In this document: positions 34,452 through 41,077 of the stretch, piece by piece
Layout: each line of letters starts with the position of its first letter
Position numbering within the stretch: position 1 is the first letter of the stretch
Assembly (NCBI RefSeq): GCF_009377235.1
Contig: NZ_VMNX01000004.1
Span: 58,584-122,583, forward strand
Direction: 5' to 3'
Origin: Streptomyces acidicola
GTDB lineage: Bacteria; Actinomycetota; Actinomycetes; Streptomycetales; Streptomycetaceae
DNA: 64,000 nt
Notes under the pieces: model-generated
Databases searched by the model: none
Told to the model about the DNA's origin: nothing
The model's input: only the letters and a program-made list of their open reading frames with translations
Position numbers and translations under genes: made by a program

Positions 34452-35024
34452 TCACACCTGGTGCAGGTCCTTGCGGCGCCGGTCGGGCTTGTAGGCCGCG
34501 GGGGCGACGGTCGCCCGGATCGCCTTCGGCGGCCCGCCGGGCGTTCCCCAGTCGACGGTCACCTCGGTCCCCGGTTCGCCGTGCCGGACGTCGATGGTGC
34601 ACAGAGACAGCATCTGCAGGTAGGAGTAGCTGTAGCCGCGGGAGGTGGCGACGCCGACGAGGTCGCCGTTGGCTGAGACCGTGTCCGCCCACATGAAGCC
34701 GCGCTGGTCGCGGGGCATGTTCACGAACGGGTAGCGCTCGCCTGGCCGGAACAGGGAGGCGAAGACGGCCACCACGTCGTCGCCGTTCCACACCAGGGTC
34801 CGCATGACGCGCCGGGGCGCGGCCCTCTCGGCCTCCAGCGCCTCACGTCCCGGGAAATCGTGATCGAACTTGATGTTGCGGGCCCAGCCGAGTTCGACGG
34901 GGCTCGGGTAGTAGTCGCTGATCTCGGCGCCGTCGTAGGAGCCGGCGATGTAGGCGGGCTGACCGAACCGGCTCCAGGCGTACCCCTCCGGGGGCGTGCG
35001 CATGCTGCTGACCGTGTAGCTCAT
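34452..35024 (-). CDS. C-terminal part of a THF-dependent aminomethyl/O-demethyltransferase (GcvT/LigM-like), probably truncated
   Basis: 190 residues beginning MSYTVSSMRTPPEGYAW. PSPVELGWARNIKFDHDFPGREALEAE is the C-terminal barrel signature of the GcvT superfamily, including LigM/DesA THF-dependent O-demethylases, which are about 460 residues long. The N-terminal folate-binding two thirds are missing, and the 230 bases upstream hold no continuation in any frame. Next to purU and folD it would fit a methyl-THF recycling group for demethylation of methoxylated aromatics or methylamines. Either a remnant or a cut-down stand-alone domain. Confidence 0.7.
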   Translation of the reverse strand: MSYTVSSMRTPPEGYAWSRFGQPAYIAGSYDGAEISDYYPSPVELGWARNIKFDHDFPGREALEAERAAPRRVMRTLVWNGDDVVAVFASLFRPGERYPFVNMPRDQRGFMWADTVSANGDLVGVATSRGYSYSYLQMLSLCTIDVRHGEPGTEVTVDWGTPGGPPKAIRATVAPAAYKPDRRRKDLHQV

Positions 35025-35254
35025 ATCGTCCCTCGCTGTGCGGGCCGGCCGAAAAGCGCGGCGAGCAACGACGCTAGGCCGGTGCCCTGCGCCTCCGTAA
35101 CGACCGGATGACTCCGCTCAAAGGGCGCTTTGCCCGGCCGGGGACGCGACAAATGAGGTACGGCTATGTGGCTCGTCGATGCGGCGGCCACCTGGTCGAT
35201 CAGATGGGTGCCGGCGTCGGAGCGGAGCCGCATGCGGCAGGGAAGGCGGAGAGG

Positions 35255-35836
35255 TCAGAGCTGTTCGTCGGGGAGGTGAGGCGCGGCGTTGACGACGGCG
35301 TGCACGACTCCGGCGACGAGTTGCCGGTTGAGGGGGGCGGCGTCGAAGCGGCGGTGCATGGGCCAGCCCTCGATCAGGGCATCGAGGGCTCGGGCCACTC
35401 CGGGAGTGAAGTGCAGGGCGAGGCTCTCCCGGCTGCGGGCTAGCCAGGAGCGGGTGGTTGCGGCTACCGCGGTGTTGTGGTTCGCGTAGGCGTACATCTC
35501 GAAGATGAGCGTCATGTCGCGGTCAGTGGCGTAGGCCGGCCCACAGATCAGCTCGACCACGGCTGCCTCGGCCTCGGCGGTCGACCCGGCGCTGTGCAGG
35601 GTGCGGCGGTAGAGCTGGGACATCGTGTCGGAGAGACGGGCGAACGCCAGCGCCAGCAGATCGTCCATGCCGTCGAAATAGTACGTCAGCGAGCCCAGAG
35701 GGACGTCGGCCTGTGCAGCGATCTTGCGATGGGTCGTCCTGTGAACGCCGCCCTCGGCGATGACATCGAGGGCCGCATCGAGAATCCGGTCCCTGCGTCC
35801 GGGGTCGTTCGGGATCTCGCGCCGTGTGCCGCTCAC
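35255..35836 (-). CDS. TetR family transcriptional regulator
   Basis: 193 residues. The N-terminal HTH is DRILDAALDVIAEGGVHRTTHRKIAAQADVPLGSLTYYFDGMDDLL at residues about 16-61. The C-terminal domain is all helical (TetR_C family type seen in efflux repressors). Divergent from an MFS transporter with a palindrome centred between the two starts, so local repression of the transporter and itself is likely. Confidence 0.93.
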   Translation of the reverse strand: MSGTRREIPNDPGRRDRILDAALDVIAEGGVHRTTHRKIAAQADVPLGSLTYYFDGMDDLLALAFARLSDTMSQLYRRTLHSAGSTAEAEAAVVELICGPAYATDRDMTLIFEMYAYANHNTAVAATTRSWLARSRESLALHFTPGVARALDALIEGWPMHRRFDAAPLNRQLVAGVVHAVVNAAPHLPDEQL

Positions 35837-35872
35837 GCCCCCAATGTGTCACAGGGCGACTCCACCCGAGTG

Positions 35873-35886
35873 TGTACGCTTGTACA
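35873..35886. promoter_or_regulatory. Probable TetR operator
   Basis: TGTACGCTTGTACA: five-base arms TGTAC/GTACA around GCTT. It starts 37 bases from the TetR start codon and ends 36 bases from the MFS start codon, exactly central in the 85-base divergent gap. Confidence 0.6.
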
Positions 35887-35921
35887 GACTTGTGTTCGGT
35901 CACCTACTGGAGGCATTCCCT

Positions 35922-37109
35922 GTGACTGTCACCCTCGGCCGGCGTCGGATCGCCGCGTTCGCCCTGTTCTTCCTGCCCGGCCTCGCCATGGCGTCCTGGG
36001 TGACGCGCACCCCCGACGTGCGCGACCTGCTCGGAGCCTCCACCGGACGCATGGGACTGGTCCTGTTCGGGCTCTCGGTCGGGTCCATGGCGGGCATCCT
36101 GTGCTCGGGGCCACTGGTGGCCCGCTGGGGCGCCCGGCCCGTCATCGCGGCCGGAACGCTGGCGACCGCCGCGGGGTCCGGCGTCATCGGTCTGGGGGCC
36201 GCGGCGGGCACGGATGCGGTGGTGGCACTCGGGCTCGGACTCATCGGCCTCGGGATGGGCGGCGGCGAGGTGGCCCTCAACGTCGAAGGAGCGGAGGTGG
36301 AACGGCTGCTCGGCCGTTCCGCCCTCCCCGCGATGCACGGCTTCTACAGTCTCGGCACGGTGGTCGGCGCGGTCGGCGGCATGATACTGACCGCCATCTC
36401 GTTCCCCGTCCTGTGGCATCTCGCCGTCGTCGCCGCAGTGGTACTGGCCGTACTGGTGCCGATGATCCGATACGTTCCTTCCGGGGTGGGCCGACGAACC
36501 GTCAGCGGCAGCGACACGCACACGCAGGCCTCCGCGCGCCCCGCGGTATGGCGGGAACCGAGACTGCTGCTCATCGGCGGCATCATCCTCGCCCTTGCCA
36601 TGGCCGAGGGGACGGCGAACGACTGGCTGCCGCTGGTCATGGTCGACGGCCATGGCTTCGACCCCGCGCTCGGATCGGCCGTGTACGCGGCCTTCGCGGC
36701 CTCGATGACCGTAGGCCGCTTCGCGGGCGGCCGGTTCATCGACCGCTACGGACGCGCGGCCGCCCTGTGCGCCAGCGCGGTCATCGGCGCCGTCGGCATC
36801 GCACTCGTGATCCTGGTCGACAACCAGGCCGTCGCGGCGGCAGCCGCAGTCCTGTGGGGCATCGGCGCGTCCCTGGGCTTCCCCGTCGCGCTCTCCGCAG
36901 CCGGCGACTCCGGCGACAACTCCGCCGCAAGGGTTTCCCTCGCCGCCACCGTCGGCTACGTCGCCTTCCTCGTGGGACCGCCCTCACTCGGCCATCTCGG
37001 CGAGCAGTTCGGACTCCGCAACGCACTGTTCCTGGTCCTGATACTCGTGGTGGCCGCGTCCTTCGCCACGCCTGCCGCCCGCACAGCCAGCCCTGCACGC
37101 ACCCCGTGA
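35922..37109 (+). CDS. MFS transporter, YbjJ-like
   Basis: 395 residues from a GTG with GGAGG eight bases upstream. About 12 hydrophobic helices in two halves. The N-terminal RIAAFALFFLPGLAMASWVTRTPDVRDLLGAS pattern and the conserved ALNVEGAEVE segment in helix 4 identify the YbjJ/inner-membrane MFS group of unknown substrate. Divergent from TetR with a shared palindrome, so probably an inducible exporter. Confidence 0.9.
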   Translation: MTVTLGRRRIAAFALFFLPGLAMASWVTRTPDVRDLLGASTGRMGLVLFGLSVGSMAGILCSGPLVARWGARPVIAAGTLATAAGSGVIGLGAAAGTDAVVALGLGLIGLGMGGGEVALNVEGAEVERLLGRSALPAMHGFYSLGTVVGAVGGMILTAISFPVLWHLAVVAAVVLAVLVPMIRYVPSGVGRRTVSGSDTHTQASARPAVWREPRLLLIGGIILALAMAEGTANDWLPLVMVDGHGFDPALGSAVYAAFAASMTVGRFAGGRFIDRYGRAAALCASAVIGAVGIALVILVDNQAVAAAAAVLWGIGASLGFPVALSAAGDSGDNSAARVSLAATVGYVAFLVGPPSLGHLGEQFGLRNALFLVLILVVAASFATPAARTASPARTP

Positions 37110-37250
37110 ACGGAGTCGGCGAACGGACGGCACCATGCGAGAGGCGACGACCGGCCCAAGGGTGTGTTGCGAGATTGCGTGCGGCGACGGACGGGCCGTA
37201 GTACCCCTGGATAGTCCTGGATCCCTGTCTGTTCTCATCCGGAGTCGTCG

Positions 37251-37598
37251 ATGGCCGTTCGCCGTGTCATGCCCATCATCCAGTCAGAGGCTGCGAAGGA
37301 GAGCCGGGAGTTCTATGGACTGCTGGGCTTTGAGGAAGTCATGAATCTCGGCTGGATCATGACGCTGGCCTCGCCGTCCAGTCCGGCGGCGCAGGTCAGC
37401 GTTATGACCAGCGACAGAACCGCCCCAGTCACCCCCGACATGAGCGTCGAAGTCGACGACGTGGAGGCGGCTTACGCGGTCATGCGGGACAGCGGAGCGG
37501 AGATCGTTCACCCCCTGCAGGACGAGGAATGGGGAGTACGGCGATTCTTCGTCCGCGACCCCAACGGCCGCGTGGTCAACGTTCTGAGCCACCGCTGA
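37251..37598 (+). CDS. VOC (glyoxalase/bleomycin-resistance) family protein
   Basis: 115 residues forming two beta-alpha-beta-beta-beta modules: MPIIQSEAAKESREFYGLLGFEEV and MSVEVDDVEAAYAVMRDSGAEIVHPLQDEEWGVRRFFVRDPNGRVVNV. The DPNG turn is a hallmark. It lacks the full set of metal-binding His/Glu residues, so it may bind rather than turn over a ligand. Isolated gene, 141 bases after the MFS stop. Confidence 0.9.
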   Translation: MAVRRVMPIIQSEAAKESREFYGLLGFEEVMNLGWIMTLASPSSPAAQVSVMTSDRTAPVTPDMSVEVDDVEAAYAVMRDSGAEIVHPLQDEEWGVRRFFVRDPNGRVVNVLSHR

Positions 37599-37865
37599 TG
37601 CTTCCCGCGTCACGAGGACGTTTTGGCAAGCCGCGGCCACGAAGCTGCGCCGCGCCAACGACTGCCGCATCACCCTCTGGTTCCCCACCCCGCCGGCACC
37701 CTCGCCGAAGACAGCAGCGAAGCAACGGCCCTTGACCGGGCACCCGCTGACCCCGGACGACGACTTCCGCCTCATCCAGGCGCTCGACGGCGCCGGCATT
37801 GACGAAGGTGGCGGCGCCCGGCCGGAGGATGGGGAGTACGGCGGCCGGGCACCGTGTGCGCGGCG

Positions 37866-39029
37866 TCAGCGGACCCGGGCCGGGACCGCCTCCTTGGGTA
37901 CCGCGCGGGAGGGGGCGCCCGAGGGGCCGAGCGCCCGGATGGTCCTGTCGTCCAGGCGGGTCGCCATGGCGCGGACATCGGTGCCGGTGACGTGGGACCA
38001 GTGGTGGATCATGCGGTCCATCAGCGGGCGCAGCTGTGAGCCCCGGGTGTAGAACGCCTCCGGCTGCTGCACGACGGGGAGGTTGAGTTCGATGGAGCGC
38101 AGCAGCGTGGACATGTCGGAGCCGAGTTCGAGGAACGACCTCGTGTCCTGGTGGGCGTTGAGCCGCACCCGGTCCCCGATGCGCCGGAGCCGCTCGGTCG
38201 GGGTGCTGGCGGTCGCCCGCAGGTCCCGTACGACGGGGCTCTCCCAGCTGATCGCCAGGTGCAGCCAGGACATGAAGGCCGCCGCGACGAATTCCTCGCG
38301 GGCGAGGTTGACCATGTCGGGGCCGCGCCGGTCGCGCAGCGAGTCACCGATCTGCGCCACGAGGTCGGTGATCTGGAAGTCGTCCGTGGGGTTCGGGCCC
38401 GAGGAGTTGCTGGAGTTCTGGATGCCCACCGACACCGCTTGCAGCAGCTGCTGGAAGAAGTGCGCGAACCGGGTGTTGGCGACCTCGGCACGGTGGTACG
38501 GATAGGTGCCCGGCCGGCCGGCCGGCCCGTGGTTGAGGTCGAGGCCGAGCAGCCGGTGGTAGGCGTTGCGGCGGATGGCGCCCTTGTCGGGGCGCAGGTC
38601 CCCGCCCGTGGCGAGCACCGAGAACGGCGCCTGCTCACGGAAGAAGAGCCGCTCCGTCTGGTCCAGCCACTGGACGGTCTCCGCCGAGGGGGTGTTGAAG
38701 ATCTCGGTGCCGAGGAAACTCACCATGACCCGGCGGAAGATCTCCTCGATCCGGGTGTTCTCGACCATGTACGCGTAGGCGATGTGGTCGGTGTTCTCGG
38801 GTAGGCTGATGCCCGGACCGAAGCCGTTCAGCACTCTGCGGGCCGCGTCCTGTGACTCCCTGGCATGGTACGGATCACGGACGGGGAACGACTCGTTCTT
38901 CAACTGCCAGGTGGCCTCGACGAGATGGGAGAGATCGGCGGCGGACTGCTTGGCGAGGTATCTCGCCGCCTCTTCGAAGGACTTGGGCTGGTCGGCCGCC
39001 ATCATGGCGGTAACGAGCTGCAGGAACAC
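37866..39029 (-). CDS. Hypothetical protein A, last gene of the 43.7-37.9 kb operon
   Basis: 387 residues from a GTG with AGGAGGTGA six bases upstream, an ideal ribosome site. Predominantly helical, polar, no signal peptide or transmembrane segment. Notable blocks: FEEAARYLAKQSAADLSHLVEATWQL, DHIAYAYMVENTRIEEIFRRVM, LNHGPAGRPGTYPYHRAEVANTRFAHFF, and FVAAAFMSWLHLAISWES. I recognise no family. It starts 32 bases after gene B on the same strand. Its conserved-looking aromatic/His content suggests a globular enzyme or structural protein, but no function can be given. Confidence 0.8.
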   Translation of the reverse strand: MFLQLVTAMMAADQPKSFEEAARYLAKQSAADLSHLVEATWQLKNESFPVRDPYHARESQDAARRVLNGFGPGISLPENTDHIAYAYMVENTRIEEIFRRVMVSFLGTEIFNTPSAETVQWLDQTERLFFREQAPFSVLATGGDLRPDKGAIRRNAYHRLLGLDLNHGPAGRPGTYPYHRAEVANTRFAHFFQQLLQAVSVGIQNSSNSSGPNPTDDFQITDLVAQIGDSLRDRRGPDMVNLAREEFVAAAFMSWLHLAISWESPVVRDLRATASTPTERLRRIGDRVRLNAHQDTRSFLELGSDMSTLLRSIELNLPVVQQPEAFYTRGSQLRPLMDRMIHHWSHVTGTDVRAMATRLDDRTIRALGPSGAPSRAVPKEAVPARVR

Positions 39030-39061
39030 GAGCGGTCACCTCCTGGTGATGGGGTCGGATG

Positions 39062-39694
39062 TCAGGGCAGGACGGTCAGCCGTCGGTGCGGCACGGCTAC
39101 CGACGGCCAAACGGAAACCTTGTATTCGAGACCGTCCGGGCCCTTGTAGATGATGTCGCCGGTGACAGGGAACGGGCCCGCGCCCGCGTTCTTGGGCACC
39201 GGGACCTCCATCCGGAGGTAGGAGCCGTCCAGCCTCGCCGGGTACTCGGGGTTCGGCTTGTTCGGGTCCCAGGTCAGCTGCCGACCGCCGACGAAGAGGT
39301 CGATCGAGGTCACCGAGTTCAGTCCGGACGGCTTCGGTGCGATGAGCCTGGTGTCGACGGTCGCCGTCGTCTCGTCGAAGGAGGTCAGGCCCCAGTGGGC
39401 CGAGGTGGTCGGGTGATGAAGCCTGACGGTACGTTTGTTGATCGCGTCCGTCGCTCCACGCATGGCCGCGTAGAACGCGTCGAACTGCGGGGTGTACTGC
39501 CGCTCGTCCTCGCCGAGTTCCTGCCGGGCCAGCCGTCGGGGCAGCTTGTTGAGCGCAGTGATGAGACCGTTGATCTGGGCGGGGGTCCAACCGGGGGCCG
39601 GGTCCGCCTGCGTCGCCGTGGTGGCGAGTTGCCGCCCCCGGCTCCGGGGCTCGGGTCCGGGGTCGCCGGATCCCTGGGTGTTCTTCGTCGTCAT
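39062..39694 (-). CDS. Hypothetical protein B of the 43.7-37.9 kb operon
   Basis: 210 residues from an ATG with GGAGAGG upstream; it begins three bases after the stop of gene C. The first ~35 residues are a hydrophilic linker. Residues 36-80 are helical (GWTPAQINGLITALNKLPRRLARQEL), and the C-terminal half is beta-rich (VDTRLIAPKPSGLNSVTSIDLFVGGRQLTWDP and MEVPVPKNAGAGPFPVTGDIIY), like a small Ig-like or binding domain. No family recognised; the tight packing implies co-function with C and D. Confidence 0.8.
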   Translation of the reverse strand: MTTKNTQGSGDPGPEPRSRGRQLATTATQADPAPGWTPAQINGLITALNKLPRRLARQELGEDERQYTPQFDAFYAAMRGATDAINKRTVRLHHPTTSAHWGLTSFDETTATVDTRLIAPKPSGLNSVTSIDLFVGGRQLTWDPNKPNPEYPARLDGSYLRMEVPVPKNAGAGPFPVTGDIIYKGPDGLEYKVSVWPSVAVPHRRLTVLP

Positions 39695-39697
39695 GGG

Positions 39698-41077
39698 TCA
39701 GCCTCTCCTGCCGAGCGCCGTCATCCAGTTCTCGAATTCCGTTCGTGTCCGGTCGCTGCCGGGGCCCTCCTGCGCCATCCGCAGACAGGACAGGGCGAGG
39801 ATCCGCAGGGGCTCCGCGTCGGCCCAGTAGTCCGAGGTGTGGAGCGCCGGCCCGGCGCGCCCGGCCAGGGCGTCCAGCTCCCGCGGGGACACCCGGCCGG
39901 GGTCCATGAAGGAGGCGAGGGCACGGCCCCGGAAGGCCGTCGCAGCCCGGCGCAGACAGGCCCTGGCCAGCGGGGCGAGCACCGGTACGGACCGCTCCAG
40001 TACGTCCCTGCGGTGCCGGGGCACCTCGTCCAGCGGATAGGAGCGCAGCCACGCGAGCTCCATATCGTCCCAGGGCCCCGCCCCGTACCAGTCGCGGCAC
40101 ATCGCCGTGCCCAGCAGGACACGCAGATACGCGGGCGGATGCGGGTCGCCCGGCAGGATCGTGGTGACGTTCCGGGGCGGCCCGGCGATCACGTCGTGCA
40201 GGGCGGCGAGGGCGGCGTATCCGGTGTGGGCGAACGCGAAGGCGTCCGCGGCGATCTCCTGCGCCCAGCCCGCCCAATCGTCCGCCACCGCCGTGCCCGC
40301 GGCCGCGGCGGCCGCGTGGAGCGTCCTGGCCAACTCCCCGTTCCAGCCCAACTGGAAGGCGACCTGGTGGCCCGTCTCATGGATCAGGGCGGTCGGCCGC
40401 AGCAGGTTGTGCCGGGTGATCTTCACCGCGGCCACCGGGCTGATGGCCGCCGGGTCCCACAGCCGTACTCCGGCGCGCAGGATCGAGGCACCCATCCCCT
40501 TGTCCACATAGGTGAGAACACGCGGGACGGGCTGTCCCAGCGGGACGAGCACCGGTTCCATGCTGCGTACGGCGAGCAGGTCGCAGGCGCCGAGGAGCGC
40601 GGTGAGCCGCTGCCCCGTACGGGAGTTCACGGCGTCCCCGTAGAAGTCCGCGACGGTTTCCACCTGCTGGACCTCGTGGCGCAGCGCCACCACGGCCCTG
40701 CGGACGTCCTGCACCTGGTCCGCGGTACGGGCCGCGGCGAGCGCCATCGCCAGCGACCGGGCCCTGGGGCGCAACCGGTCGACGGCGCGCTGGAGTTCGG
40801 TGCGCAGCGCCAGACCGAGCCGGTGCTCCAGGGACTCCCACGCCGCGGGCGCGGCGAAGTTGTCCGGCCTGGCCAGGCCTTCCACGGCGGCGGTCCAGTG
40901 GGCGATCTGCCGGGCGGCCTGGGTGCGCAGGGCGGCGACATCGCGCTCTGCGGGCGGGCCGTACTCCTCGGCCTCGCCCTGCTCGGCGTGCTCGTAGTGC
41001 CAGCCGGGGCGCGGCGGTGGTGGCGGCCAGGTCTCCACGGGCTGGGCCCGAGGGGCGAGCCGCAGGACGTCAACCAC
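39698..41077 (-). CDS. HExxH putative zinc metalloprotein C of the 43.7-37.9 kb operon
   Basis: 459 residues from the GTG at 41077, which overlaps the stop of gene D by 8 bases; an ATG at 41116 exists but has no ribosome site. The N-terminal 200 residues are helical and proline-rich at the start. ALIHETGHQVAFQLGW (HETGH at residues about 233-237) is an HExxH zinc motif. WAQEIAADAFAFAHTGY about 40 residues later offers the third ligand (Glu of EIxAD), as in gluzincin-type peptidases. No signal peptide. The C-terminal 150 residues are helical. A protease acting on gene D or on a target is the natural guess but is inference. Confidence 0.82.
   Translation of the reverse strand: MVDVLRLAPRAQPVETWPPPPPRPGWHYEHAEQGEAEEYGPPAERDVAALRTQAARQIAHWTAAVEGLARPDNFAAPAAWESLEHRLGLALRTELQRAVDRLRPRARSLAMALAAARTADQVQDVRRAVVALRHEVQQVETVADFYGDAVNSRTGQRLTALLGACDLLAVRSMEPVLVPLGQPVPRVLTYVDKGMGASILRAGVRLWDPAAISPVAAVKITRHNLLRPTALIHETGHQVAFQLGWNGELARTLHAAAAAAGTAVADDWAGWAQEIAADAFAFAHTGYAALAALHDVIAGPPRNVTTILPGDPHPPAYLRVLLGTAMCRDWYGAGPWDDMELAWLRSYPLDEVPRHRRDVLERSVPVLAPLARACLRRAATAFRGRALASFMDPGRVSPRELDALAGRAGPALHTSDYWADAEPLRILALSCLRMAQEGPGSDRTRTEFENWMTALGRRG

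Noticed and set aside
37599..37865. Small gene between VOC and the D-C-B-A operon
   Set aside because: Open frames on both strands lack a ribosome site and family-like sequence.
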